Below the pieces are notes generated by a model. The model worked only from the letters and a program-made list of their open reading frames with translations, did not search any database and had not been told where the DNA came from. A stretch of DNA of 64,000 bases. It comes from Ferribacterium limneticum (GTDB taxonomy: Bacteria > Pseudomonadota > Gammaproteobacteria > Burkholderiales > Rhodocyclaceae). This document shows positions 50,342 to 59,353 of the stretch, piece by piece. The translations under genes and the position numbers were made by a program. The number at the start of each line of letters is the position of its first letter. Position 1 is the stretch's first letter. The stretch spans positions 3,945,501-4,009,500 of the forward strand of contig NZ_CP075191.1 in the NCBI RefSeq assembly GCF_020510625.1, written 5' to 3'.

Positions 50342-52345
50342 TCACTCGAATTCGATGATGATCTGATCGACCGACAGGCTCTCGCCAGCGGCAGCAGAGA
50401 TTTTCTTGACCTTGCAGTCCTGGTCGGCCTTGAGGATGTTTTCCATCTTCATGGCTTCGATGACCGCCAGCTTCTCGCCCGCCTTCACTTCCTGACCGAC
50501 CGTAACCGCCACTTCGCGCAGCAGGCCGGGCATCGGCGACATCAGGAACTTGGAAAGGTCTGGTGCCTGCTTTTCAGGCATCAGGGCCAGCAGTTCAGCA
50601 GCACGGGCGCTCATCACCATGAAATCGGCACGGGTACCCCAGTGGAACAGGCTGTAGCGAGTCTTGTGACGCTCGACCTGCAGCGTGAATTCCTCACCGT
50701 TGCAAGTGCCGTTGAACAGCGACTCACCCAGCTTCCAGTCGGACAGGATTTCGTACTGCTCGCCCTTGTACTCGACGTGGTAACCGCCGGGAACCGGACG
50801 GGCGATCACCATGTGATTCTCGTTGCCATTCGGGTTCAGGCGAACGACGCACCACTTGTCACTAACCAGACGCTCGTGGCCCTGCAACTGACCGGTAATC
50901 GAGGCAGAGCGGTCGGTAAAGGCACGATAGACGTAGGCAGCGACCGAGACCAGCAGCGCCGGATCGTCGTGCGGCACCATCGAGGCATCGAAGCCCGTCG
51001 GGTAGTGCTTGGGGATGAAGCCGGTATCGAAGATGCCAGAATGGAAAACCGGATGCTGCATCAGCGCGGCCTGGAACGGGATGTTCGAGGAAATGCCGCG
51101 AATGACGAAGCCGTTCAGCGCATCGCGCATGCGGGAGATGGCCTGCTCGCGGGTGGCACCATGCACGATCAGCTTGGCGATCATCGAGTCGTAGAACATC
51201 GAAATCTCGCCACCATCGTAAACGCCGGTATCGACGCGCACGTGGCCCGGCACTTCCTTCGGCGGCTGGAACTTGACCAGGCGACCGGTGGAGGGCAGGA
51301 AGCCGCGGAACGGGTCTTCGGCGTTGATCCGGCATTCCATGGCCCAGCCGTCGATCTTCACGTCGGCCTGGGTCAGCGGCAGCTTTTCGCCGTAGGCAAC
51401 GCGAATCATCTGCTCGACCAGGTCGAGGCCGGTGATCAGTTCAGTAACCGGGTGTTCCACCTGCAGGCGGGTGTTCATTTCCAGGAAGTAGAACTCCTTG
51501 GTCGCACCGGAGACGACGAATTCAACCGTACCGGCCGATTCGTAGTTCACCGCACGGGCCAGGGCCACGGCCTGTTCGCCCATCGCCTTGCGCATCTCGG
51601 CATCGACGAAGGGGCTCGGCGCCTCTTCGATCACCTTCTGGTGACGACGCTGGATCGAGCAATCGCGCTCATTCAGGTAAACATAATTGCCGTGCGAGTC
51701 GCCCAGCAACTGGATTTCGATGTGGCGCGGCTCGAGAACGTACTTTTCGATGAAGACGCGGTCGTCGCCGAAGGAGTTGCGAGCTTCGTTGACGCAGGAC
51801 GAGAAACCTTCGTGCGCCTCGGCATCGTTGTAGGCAACGCGCAGGCCCTTGCCGCCGCCGCCGGCGGAGGCCTTGATCATGACCGGATAGCCGATACCCT
51901 GGGCGATCTTGACGGCTTCGTCGGGACCGGCGATAGCGTCGTTGTAACCCGGGATGGTATTGACCTTGGCTTCGATGGCCAGCTTCTTGGACTCGATCTT
52001 GTCGCCCATCTTGGCGATGGAGTAGTGCTTCGGACCGATGAACTTGATGCCTTCTTCTTCCAGACGACGCGAGAACGCGGCGTTTTCCGACAGGAAGCCG
52101 TAGCCCGGATGGACGGCCTGAGCACCGGTCTGCTTGCAGGCAGCGATGATCTTGTCGGCAACCAGATAGGACTCTTTCGAGGCAGCCGGACCGATGCAGA
52201 CGGCTTCGTCGGCCATGTCGACAAACAAGGCGTCCTTGTCGGCTTCGGAATAGACGGCGACGGTCTTGATGCCCATCTTGCGGGCGGTCTTGATGACGCG
52301 GCAGGCAATTTCGCCGCGGTTTGCGATCAGAATTTTAGTAAACAT
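50342..52345 (-). CDS. pccA: PccA, propionyl-CoA carboxylase alpha subunit
   Basis: This 667-residue protein joins a biotin carboxylase (about 1-450; KILIANRGEIACRVIKTARK, ATP-grasp glycine loop KASAGGGGKGLRVA, EMNTRLQVEHPVTE), a BT linker domain (about 500-590) and a C-terminal biotin carrier domain. The biotinylation site AVIEAMKMENIL is near residue 630. It carboxylates biotin with ATP and bicarbonate and feeds PccB. A GAGGG ribosome binding site precedes the ATG. It is the last gene of the operon, 140 bases after pccB. Confidence 0.95.
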   Translation of the reverse strand: MFTKILIANRGEIACRVIKTARKMGIKTVAVYSEADKDALFVDMADEAVCIGPAASKESYLVADKIIAACKQTGAQAVHPGYGFLSENAAFSRRLEEEGIKFIGPKHYSIAKMGDKIESKKLAIEAKVNTIPGYNDAIAGPDEAVKIAQGIGYPVMIKASAGGGGKGLRVAYNDAEAHEGFSSCVNEARNSFGDDRVFIEKYVLEPRHIEIQLLGDSHGNYVYLNERDCSIQRRHQKVIEEAPSPFVDAEMRKAMGEQAVALARAVNYESAGTVEFVVSGATKEFYFLEMNTRLQVEHPVTELITGLDLVEQMIRVAYGEKLPLTQADVKIDGWAMECRINAEDPFRGFLPSTGRLVKFQPPKEVPGHVRVDTGVYDGGEISMFYDSMIAKLIVHGATREQAISRMRDALNGFVIRGISSNIPFQAALMQHPVFHSGIFDTGFIPKHYPTGFDASMVPHDDPALLVSVAAYVYRAFTDRSASITGQLQGHERLVSDKWCVVRLNPNGNENHMVIARPVPGGYHVEYKGEQYEILSDWKLGESLFNGTCNGEEFTLQVERHKTRYSLFHWGTRADFMVMSARAAELLALMPEKQAPDLSKFLMSPMPGLLREVAVTVGQEVKAGEKLAVIEAMKMENILKADQDCKVKKISAAAGESLSVDQIIIEFE

Positions 52346-52365
52346 GTATGACCCTCAATTCGGAG

Positions 52366-52490
52366 TGGCTAAGCAATTTGGGGCGCGCAGGGCGAGGCGG
52401 CGACGCTGGCTGCGACGAGACAGTACGCCAGTACGGCGAAGAGCAGACGAGGAAGCCAACGAAGTCATGCGCGATGCCAAATTGGTTAGA
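52366..52490. other. long-range stem-loop in the pccB-pccA gap
   Basis: TGGCTAAGCAATTTGG at 52366-52381 pairs imperfectly with CCAAATTGGTTAGA at 52477-52490, across the 140-base gap; the second arm covers the pccB stop codon. The GC-rich loop contains an AGTACGCCAGTAC direct repeat. It could affect the relative yield of PccA and PccB, but this is only a structural observation. Confidence 0.4.
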
Positions 52491-54021
52491 GAGGAATGTT
52501 GCCGTGCTTGCGCCAGGGGTTGTCGAGTTTCTTGTCGCGCAGCATGGCCAGCGAACGGGCGATGCGCTTGCGGGTGGCATGCGGCATGATGACGTCGTCG
52601 ATGAAGCCACGCGCACCAGCCACGAACGGATTGGCGAACTTTTCCTTGTACTCGGCTTCACGCTCGGCCAGCTTGGCAACATCGCTCTTTTCCTCGCGGA
52701 AAATGATTTCGACGGCGCCCTTCGGACCCATAACGGCAATTTCAGCCGACGGCCAGGCCAGATTGACGTCACCGCGCAGGTGCTTGGAGGACATCACGTC
52801 ATAGGCGCCACCGTAAGCCTTGCGGGTGATGATGGTGACCTTCGGCACGGTACATTCGGCGTAGGCGTAGAGCAGCTTAGCGCCGTGCTTGATGATGCCG
52901 CCGTATTCCTGCGTCGTACCCGGCATGAAGCCCGGCACGTCGACGAAGGTCACGACCGGAATATTGAAGGCATCGCAGAAACGAACGAAACGGGCCGCCT
53001 TGATCGAGGACTTGATGTCCAGGCAGCCGGCCAGCACCAGCGGCTGATTGGCGACGATACCAACCGGGTGACCATCCATGCGACCGAAACCGATGATGAT
53101 GTTCTTGGCGTAGTCAGCCTGCAGTTCGAAAAAGTCGTTGTCATCGACGACCTTGACCAGCAATTCCTTCATGTCGTACGCCTTGTTGGCGCTGTCCGGC
53201 ACGAGGGTGTCGAGCGAATAATCCATGCGATCAACCGGGTCGTTGGTCGGGGTGACCGGCGGCTTTTCCTTGTTGTTCGAAGGCACGAAGTTCATGAAGC
53301 GACGCAGCATGGACAGGGCTTCGACATCATTCTCGAAGGCCAGGTCTGCAACGCCGGACTTGGTCGTGTGGGTCACGGCGCCGCCCAGTTCCTCGGCGGT
53401 CACGTCCTCGTGGGTCACGGTCTTGACGACTTCCGGACCGGTCACGAACATGTAGGAAGAATCCTTGACCATGAAGATGAAGTCAGTCATCGACGGCGAG
53501 TAAACCGCACCACCGGCGCAGGGGCCCATGATCATCGAGATCTGCGGCACGACGCCGGAGGCCATCACGTTGCGCTGGAACACGTCGGCATAACCACCCA
53601 GGGAGGCAACGCCTTCCTGGATACGGGCGCCGCCCGAGTCGTTGAGGCCGATCACCGGGGCGCCGACCTTCATTGCCTGATCCATAACCTTGCAGATCTT
53701 CTCGGCATGAGTTTCGGACAGCGAGCCGCCGAAGACGGTGAAATCCTGCGAGAAGACAAAGACCAGACGGCCGTTGATAGTGCCGTAGCCGACCACAACG
53801 CCGTCACCGGGGGTCTTTTCGGCCTGATCCATGCCGAAATCGACGCAACGGTGTTCCTTGAACATGTCCCATTCCTCGAAGGAATCCGGGTCGAGCAACA
53901 GCTCAAGACGTTCGCGGGCGGTCAGTTTGCCCTTCTTGTGCTGGCTGTCGATACGCTTCTGGCCACCGCCGAGGCGGGCCATTTCGCGCTTTTTTTCCAG
54001 CTGACGGATGATGTCGTGCAT
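52486..54021 (-). CDS. pccB: PccB, propionyl-CoA carboxylase beta subunit
   Basis: This 511-residue carboxyltransferase starts MHDIIRQLEKKREMARLGGG. Oxyanion-hole glycines are seen in NDSGGARIQEGVASLGGYADVF and RKAYGGAYDVMSSKHLRGD; GPCAGGAVYSPSMTDF and FVDVPGFMPGTTQEYGGIIKHGAKLLYA are family blocks. The C-terminus DNPWRKHGNIPL is typical. It transfers CO2 from biotin to propionyl-CoA, making methylmalonyl-CoA. Lies 34 bases after meaB. Confidence 0.95.
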   Translation of the reverse strand: MHDIIRQLEKKREMARLGGGQKRIDSQHKKGKLTARERLELLLDPDSFEEWDMFKEHRCVDFGMDQAEKTPGDGVVVGYGTINGRLVFVFSQDFTVFGGSLSETHAEKICKVMDQAMKVGAPVIGLNDSGGARIQEGVASLGGYADVFQRNVMASGVVPQISMIMGPCAGGAVYSPSMTDFIFMVKDSSYMFVTGPEVVKTVTHEDVTAEELGGAVTHTTKSGVADLAFENDVEALSMLRRFMNFVPSNNKEKPPVTPTNDPVDRMDYSLDTLVPDSANKAYDMKELLVKVVDDNDFFELQADYAKNIIIGFGRMDGHPVGIVANQPLVLAGCLDIKSSIKAARFVRFCDAFNIPVVTFVDVPGFMPGTTQEYGGIIKHGAKLLYAYAECTVPKVTIITRKAYGGAYDVMSSKHLRGDVNLAWPSAEIAVMGPKGAVEIIFREEKSDVAKLAEREAEYKEKFANPFVAGARGFIDDVIMPHATRKRIARSLAMLRDKKLDNPWRKHGNIPL

Positions 54022-54055
54022 AAAAAACTCCCTAAGTGGATCAGGTAATTTGAAC

Positions 54056-55066
54056 TCAGTGTTTCAGATAGTCGAGCAGCGTATACGCGGCGGCAGCCGG
54101 GGTCGTATTGCCCTGTTCAACGGATAGGGTCAGTGCCGGCAGATTGGCCTGCACACGTGGATGTTGGCGGAAATGCTGGCGCAGCCCGGAATCGATCAGT
54201 TGCCACATCCAGCTCAAGGACTGGTGCTGGCGCTTGGCCTGGAATTCACCGGTTGGCTTCAAAGCCGACTGGTACTTCTCGACCTGATCCCAGAACTCGG
54301 CGATGCCTTCCTTGTGCAAGGCCGAAAGCGCAATCACCGGCGGCGCCCAGTTCGGCGACGCTGGCCGCAACATGTGCAGCGCGTTGCGCCATTGAGCACG
54401 AACGACGGCGGTCGCCTGACGATCAATATCGGCCTTGTTGATCACCACCATGTCGGCGATCTCGACGATACCCTTCTTGATCGCCTGCAAGTCATCACCG
54501 GCATTTGGCAATTGCAGCAGGCAGAACATGTCGACCATGCCAGCCACCGTCGTTTCCGACTGGCCAACACCGACGGTCTCGATAATGATCACGTCGAAAC
54601 CGGCCGCTTCGCAAAGCAGCATGGCCTCGCGGGTCTTTTCTGCGACACCGCCGAGCGAACCGGCCGACGGGCTGGGGCGGATGAAGGCTTCCTCGCGCTG
54701 GCAAAGCTGCTCCATGCGCGTCTTGTCGCCGAGGATGGAACCGCCGGACACCGACGAGGAAGGATCGACGGCGAGCACAGCCAGTTTCTTGCCCTGCTCG
54801 ATCAGCCAGACGCCAAGCGCCTCGATGAAGGTCGACTTTCCCGCCCCCGGCACACCGGAAATACCGATCCGGACCGCATTACCGGTCTTTGGCAACAGCG
54901 CGTTCAGCACCTGCTGGGCGCGCTGCTGGTGATCGGCACGGGTCGATTCGATCAGCGTGATCGCCTTGGCGAGCGCGCGCCGCTGACCGGCCAGCACGCT
55001 CTCGACGAGCGTCTGATCAGCCAACGAAAGCAGATGCGCCGACACCGGAGCCTCGCTCAGATTCAT
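54056..55066 (-). CDS. meaB: MeaB/ArgK-type G-protein chaperone of methylmalonyl-CoA mutase
   Basis: This 336-residue GTPase has Walker A GISGVPGAGKSTFIEALG, AVDPSSSVSGGSILGDKTRM, the switch region VETVGVGQSET (in IIETVGVGQSETTV) and base recognition NKAD. MeaB guards the mutase, gating cobalamin loading and removal of inactive cofactor. It sits 7 bases downstream of the mutase gene, which confirms this role over the older arginine transport annotation (ArgK). Confidence 0.95.
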   Translation of the reverse strand: MNLSEAPVSAHLLSLADQTLVESVLAGQRRALAKAITLIESTRADHQQRAQQVLNALLPKTGNAVRIGISGVPGAGKSTFIEALGVWLIEQGKKLAVLAVDPSSSVSGGSILGDKTRMEQLCQREEAFIRPSPSAGSLGGVAEKTREAMLLCEAAGFDVIIIETVGVGQSETTVAGMVDMFCLLQLPNAGDDLQAIKKGIVEIADMVVINKADIDRQATAVVRAQWRNALHMLRPASPNWAPPVIALSALHKEGIAEFWDQVEKYQSALKPTGEFQAKRQHQSLSWMWQLIDSGLRQHFRQHPRVQANLPALTLSVEQGNTTPAAAAYTLLDYLKH

Positions 55067-55073
55067 TCGTGAA

Positions 55074-57224
55074 TCAGCCGCGTGCCTTGCGGATTTCTTC
55101 CATCACGCGCTTGGCCGAATCCTCGATCCGCGTACCCGGCCCGAAGATAGCCTTGGCACCCGCGTTGTAGAGGTAATCGTAGTCCTGGGCCGGAATCACT
55201 CCACCGGCAAAGACGATGATGTCGTCAGCGCCTTGCGCCAGCAAGGACTTGACCAGCTCCGGCAGCAGGGTCTTATGACCGGCAGCCAGCGAGGAAACGC
55301 CGATCGCGTGAACGTCGTTTTCGATGGCCTGACGCGCGGCTTCTTCCGGGGTCTGGAACAGCGGACCCATGTCGATGTCGAAGCCGAGGTCAGCAAAAGC
55401 AGTCGCTACCACTTTGGCGCCACGGTCATGGCCGTCCTGGCCGAGTTTGGCGATCATGATGCGCGGACGACGACCTTCTTCTTCAGCGAATTTGGCGATA
55501 TCGGCCTTGATGGATTCCCAGCTTTCCTGACCTTCCACGACACCTCCGTAAACACCCGAAATGGTCTGGTTGTTGGCGCGGAAACGACCGAAGATCTTTT
55601 CCAGCGCATCGGATACTTCACCGACCGTGGCACGCAGACGCATGGCCTTGACGGTCAGGTCGAGCAGGTTACCTTCGCCGGTTTCGGCGGCCTTGGTCAG
55701 TGCTTCCAGGGCAGCATTGACGGCGGCAGTGTCGCGTGTCGCGCGAATCTGCTTGAGACGGGCAACCTGAGAATCACGGACCGCGTGGTTGTCGATATCG
55801 AGGATGTCGATGGCGTCTTCCTTGGCCAGCTTGTACTTGTTGACGCCGACGATGACGTCCTTGCCCGAGTCGATGCGCGCCTGCTTGTCGGCCGCACAGG
55901 TTTCGACCTGCATCTTGGCCCAGCCGGATTCGACGGCCTTAGTCATGCCGCCCATCGCCTCGATTTCCTGGATGATGCCCCAAGCCTTGTCGGCCATGTC
56001 CTGGGTCAGCTTTTCCATCATGTAGGAACCGGCCCACGGATCGACGACGTTGGTGATGTGGGTTTCTTCCTGGATGATCAACTGGGTGTTGCGGGCGATG
56101 CGCGACGAAAACTCGGTCGGCAGCGCGATGGCTTCGTCCAGCGCATTGGTGTGCAGCGACTGGGTGCCGCCAAAGACGGCCGCCATCGCTTCGATGGTGG
56201 TGCGCACGACATTGTTGTACGGATCCTGCTCAGTCAGCGACCAGCCCGAAGTCTGGCTGTGCGTGCGCAGCATCTTGGACTTCGGGCTCTTGGCGTTGAA
56301 GCCGGTCATGATGCGGTCCCACAGCAGGCGGCCGGCGCGCATCTTGGCGATTTCGAGGTAGAAGTTCATGCCCACCGCCCAGAAGAAGGACAGACGGCCA
56401 GCGAAGGTGTCGACGTCCATGCCAGAAGCGACGCCGGTGCGCACATATTCCATGCCGTCGGCCAGCGTGAAGGCCAACTCAATCGCCTGATTGGCGCCGG
56501 CTTCCTGGATGTGATAACCGGAAATCGAGATCGAGTTGAACTTCGGCATGTGCTGCGCGGTGTAGCCGAAAATGTCGGCAATGATCTTCATCGACGGCTT
56601 GGGCGGATAGATGTAGGTATTCCGCACCATGAATTCTTTGAGAATGTCGTTCTGGATGGTGCCGGACAGTTTGTCCTGCGACACGCCCTGCTCTTCGGCA
56701 GCAACGATGTAGCCGGCGAGAATCGGCAGCACGGCACCGTTCATCGTCATCGAGACGGAAATTTTGTCGAGCGGAATGCTGTCGAAGAGGATCTTCATGT
56801 CCTCGACGGAATCAATCGCCACGCCGGCCTTGCCGACGTCACCGGTCACCCGGGCGTTATCGGAGTCGTAACCGCGGTGCGTCGCCAGGTCGAAAGCGAC
56901 GGAAACGCCCTGACCACCGGCGGCCAGGGCCTTGCGGTAGAAGGCGTTGGAAGCCTCGGCAGTAGAGAAGCCAGCGTACTGACGAATGGTCCACGGCTTA
57001 ACCGCATACATGGTCGGTTGCGGGCCGCGCAGGTAGGGTGCGAAGCCGGGCAGGGTGTCGGCAAACTCGAGACCGGCGACATCTGCCTTCGTATAGAGCG
57101 CCTTGACGGCAAGACCTTCCGGGGTGTTCCAGACCAGGTTATTGACGTCGCCGCCGGGAGATTGCTTGGCGGCTGCCTTTTCCCAGGCATCCAGGTTATT
57201 GGAATCAAAGAACTTTTCAGACAT
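55074..57224 (-). CDS. scpA: methylmalonyl-CoA mutase, single-chain form
   Basis: This 716-residue adenosylcobalamin enzyme converts (R)-methylmalonyl-CoA to succinyl-CoA. The substrate barrel (about 35-560) contains TIRQYAGFSTAEASNAFYRK, GLSVAFDLATHRGYDSD-like GVSVAFDLATHRGYDSD, and ARNTQLIIQEETHITNVVDPWAGSY. The C-terminal cobalamin domain (about 585-716) has the D-x-H-x2-G motif GQDGHDRGAK, SSLAAGHKTLLPEL and VFAGGVIPAQDYDYL. GAGGGG precedes the ATG. First gene of the mcm-meaB-pccB-pccA operon; no epimerase gene is present in the window. Confidence 0.95.
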   Translation of the reverse strand: MSEKFFDSNNLDAWEKAAAKQSPGGDVNNLVWNTPEGLAVKALYTKADVAGLEFADTLPGFAPYLRGPQPTMYAVKPWTIRQYAGFSTAEASNAFYRKALAAGGQGVSVAFDLATHRGYDSDNARVTGDVGKAGVAIDSVEDMKILFDSIPLDKISVSMTMNGAVLPILAGYIVAAEEQGVSQDKLSGTIQNDILKEFMVRNTYIYPPKPSMKIIADIFGYTAQHMPKFNSISISGYHIQEAGANQAIELAFTLADGMEYVRTGVASGMDVDTFAGRLSFFWAVGMNFYLEIAKMRAGRLLWDRIMTGFNAKSPKSKMLRTHSQTSGWSLTEQDPYNNVVRTTIEAMAAVFGGTQSLHTNALDEAIALPTEFSSRIARNTQLIIQEETHITNVVDPWAGSYMMEKLTQDMADKAWGIIQEIEAMGGMTKAVESGWAKMQVETCAADKQARIDSGKDVIVGVNKYKLAKEDAIDILDIDNHAVRDSQVARLKQIRATRDTAAVNAALEALTKAAETGEGNLLDLTVKAMRLRATVGEVSDALEKIFGRFRANNQTISGVYGGVVEGQESWESIKADIAKFAEEEGRRPRIMIAKLGQDGHDRGAKVVATAFADLGFDIDMGPLFQTPEEAARQAIENDVHAIGVSSLAAGHKTLLPELVKSLLAQGADDIIVFAGGVIPAQDYDYLYNAGAKAIFGPGTRIEDSAKRVMEEIRKARG

Positions 57225-57266
57225 GACACACCCCTCGCTGATTCGATTTTTTCGGGCTTATGATGC

Positions 57267-57341
57267 AGAATTCAAAATTCTACGCTTTTGGGCCCAGCTT
57301 GACATACCAAGCCCCACATAATACTGTATCCATAATTATGG
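57267..57341. promoter_or_regulatory. divergent control region of mutase and GntR genes
   Basis: The gap holds two perfect palindromes: AGAATT-CAA-AATTCT (57267-57281), nearer the mutase, and CCATAATTATGG (57330-57341), nearer the regulator. For the plus strand, TTGACA (57299-57304) and TACTGT (57322-57327) are 17 bases apart, giving a start near 57334 on the second palindrome. The GntR protein is the obvious candidate to bind here. Confidence 0.6.
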
Positions 57342-57391
57342 AAGCAAGTCAGCAAAGCACTGACTCTGCCCGCCGAGACCACACCAAGATA

Positions 57392-58057
57392 ATGAATCGT
57401 ATCGCTCCCACCGCGCTTTACCAGGAAGTCGCCGAACGACTGCGCCAACGCATCTTCGCCCACGAACTAACTCCTGGCACCTGGATCGACGAGCAAAAAC
57501 TCGCCGAGCAGTACGGTATTTCGCGCACACCGTTGCGCGAGGCGCTCAAGGTGCTCGCCTCTGAAGGACTGGTTGAGCTTAGGCCACGCCGCGGCTGTTA
57601 CGTTACCGAGATTTCCCGACAGGATCTGGACGATATCTTCCCGCTGATGGCCATGCTGGAAGGGCGCTGCGCCGCCGAAGCGGTCAAGAACACCAAGCCG
57701 GCCGACATCTCGGCGCTCAAGGAAATCCACGAACGGCTGGAGTCCGCAGCACGTGATGGGCGCATTGACGCATTCTTCGAGGCCAACCAGGAATTCCACA
57801 AGAAGATTCAGGAACTCTCCGGCAACCGCTGGCTGCTCTCGGTGATCCAGGATCTACGCAAGGTGTTGAAGCTGTCGCGCCTGCACTCCTTGTCGCTGGA
57901 AGGCCGCCTGCAGCAATCGCTGGATGAGCACCGCCTGATCATGGCGGCGCTATCGGCCAGCGATGCCACTCGCGCCGAGAAGCTGATGCATGACCATCTG
58001 CTTTCCGGACGCGAAGCGCTCGCCAAGATGGATGCGAAAGCCCCCAAGGCAGCCTGA
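57392..58057 (+). CDS. GntR-family (FCD subgroup) transcriptional regulator
   Basis: This regulator of about 221 residues has an N-terminal winged helix (IAPTALYQEVAERLRQRIFAHELTPGTWIDEQKLAEQYGISRTPLREALKVLASEGLVELRPRRGCYV, here shown only as a region at about 3-70) and a helical FCD ligand-binding domain (about 80-210) with the metal-site pattern ANQEFHKKI, QQSLDEHRLIM and LMHDHL. The ATG at 57392 fits the usual length and the predicted promoter; an ATG at 57338 would lie on the start site itself and is less likely. No good ribosome binding site precedes either. Divergence from the mutase operon suggests control of propionate or methylmalonyl-CoA metabolism. Confidence 0.85.
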   Translation: MNRIAPTALYQEVAERLRQRIFAHELTPGTWIDEQKLAEQYGISRTPLREALKVLASEGLVELRPRRGCYVTEISRQDLDDIFPLMAMLEGRCAAEAVKNTKPADISALKEIHERLESAARDGRIDAFFEANQEFHKKIQELSGNRWLLSVIQDLRKVLKLSRLHSLSLEGRLQQSLDEHRLIMAALSASDATRAEKLMHDHLLSGREALAKMDAKAPKAA

Positions 58058-58066
58058 CTGCGCCAA

Positions 58067-59353
58067 TCAGCGCATCTGTTTTTCGATATTGGCAAACAGG
58101 CTGTCGTAAATCGCCACAAGCGCGTCGCGGTCGGTACTCCCCTTGATCCATTTACGGGAATGCGCAATCTTCGCCGCCTGCTGTTCCATGTCGCTGAGGG
58201 AGGTGATATTGACTTCCTCGCCATGCAGAATGGCCGTCACGTCCGCTCGCGCCCGCTGAGCGGTAGCAACAAGGCGCATCGACGACTCCATTGAGTGGGC
58301 ACCACTCCCGATCGTGCTGGCCAATTCGCAAACACGATTGGCCGATGTCGCCGAATTGGCCAGCTCACTGCTGAATTCGCCTGCTGTCAGGCGCGCACCG
58401 GAGACTGCTTGTTGCAGATCACCGATCTGGATAGTGGCTTTTTGCATCGAGGTGCTGATCGCCGAGATTGCGGCAGCAATTTCTTCGGCCGAACGCTGCG
58501 CCTGATCCGCCAGTTTGCGTACTTCGTCGGCCACCACCGCAAAACCCCGCCCGGCTTCACCGGCCCGTGCCGCCTCGATGGCGGCATTCAGGGCGAGCAG
58601 ATTGGTCTGTTTCGCGACACCTTCGATTCGGCCGGTCAGCAAGTGAATCGCTGCGGCCTTGGCATTAAGGTCATCGAGCGCGCTGACACCAGCTTCTGCC
58701 GCCTGCTGCGCCCCACCCAGCGCATCCGACATCCGCTGGGCAGCATTCGACATCGCGGAGGCTGAGTCCCCAAAGTCTCCGGCCAGTTGCTGCGATACTT
58801 TCGAATTGCCGCCGACTTCGATCAAAGCTTTATCGACGTGTTCGATGGCCATCGACAATCCCCGCTCGGAACGCAGGAATATCCTTGAGAGTAGGGCCTC
58901 TCGGGCAATCGTCTCCTGCGCCTCCTCGAGATGATCGAGCAGGACCTGCATTTGCTCGAGAACCGTACTGAAGGTGCCATGCAAACCAGGTCTCTGCAGC
59001 CGCCGCCAACCCCTCCCCGTCGATGAAGCTTGCATCGCCCCGAGAATTTCGCGAAAGGCTGTTTCAGTCTGGTCCAGCGCCGAGTTGAGATTAACCCGGA
59101 TCGCCTCCAGCGTTGGATCAGCCATGGCATGCGGCAAACGGGCCACCAGATGGCCTTTGCTGACCTGAGTCAGGAGTGCTTCAAGCTTCACGAGCTCGGC
59201 CGCCGAAGTCGTATTCGGCCAGAAAAGCAGCACCAGGGCGACAAAAAGACAGGCCGCTGCAGCCCATGGGGAAACGAAGCCTACACCCAAGGCCAGCAAC
59301 AGCAAAGTTGCCAGAGTGAGCCGCGCTTTAGAGCGAGAAGACGAGTTCTTCAT
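58067..59353 (-). CDS. methyl-accepting chemotaxis-type signalling protein
   Basis: This 428-residue protein has two closely spaced N-terminal helices (about 11-46) and almost no periplasmic part. The signalling hairpin tip is EGVAKQTNLLALNAAIEAARAGEAGRGFAVVADEVRKLADQA (about 245-285), typical of MCPs that contact CheA/CheW. There is no sensor domain of its own. Its start overlaps the preceding PAS gene by 26 bases, so the two are translated together and probably form a two-piece aerotaxis receptor. The C-terminal 80 residues after the hairpin are helical and not assigned. Confidence 0.88.
   Translation of the reverse strand: MKNSSSRSKARLTLATLLLLALGVGFVSPWAAAACLFVALVLLFWPNTTSAAELVKLEALLTQVSKGHLVARLPHAMADPTLEAIRVNLNSALDQTETAFREILGAMQASSTGRGWRRLQRPGLHGTFSTVLEQMQVLLDHLEEAQETIAREALLSRIFLRSERGLSMAIEHVDKALIEVGGNSKVSQQLAGDFGDSASAMSNAAQRMSDALGGAQQAAEAGVSALDDLNAKAAAIHLLTGRIEGVAKQTNLLALNAAIEAARAGEAGRGFAVVADEVRKLADQAQRSAEEIAAAISAISTSMQKATIQIGDLQQAVSGARLTAGEFSSELANSATSANRVCELASTIGSGAHSMESSMRLVATAQRARADVTAILHGEEVNITSLSDMEQQAAKIAHSRKWIKGSTDRDALVAIYDSLFANIEKQMR

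Noticed and set aside
55233..57263. 676-residue plus-strand frame opposite methylmalonyl-CoA mutase, and similar long frames opposite pccA, pccB, actP and hypX
   Set aside because: All mirror minus-strand genes with strong motifs and lack ribosome binding sites or recognisable domains.
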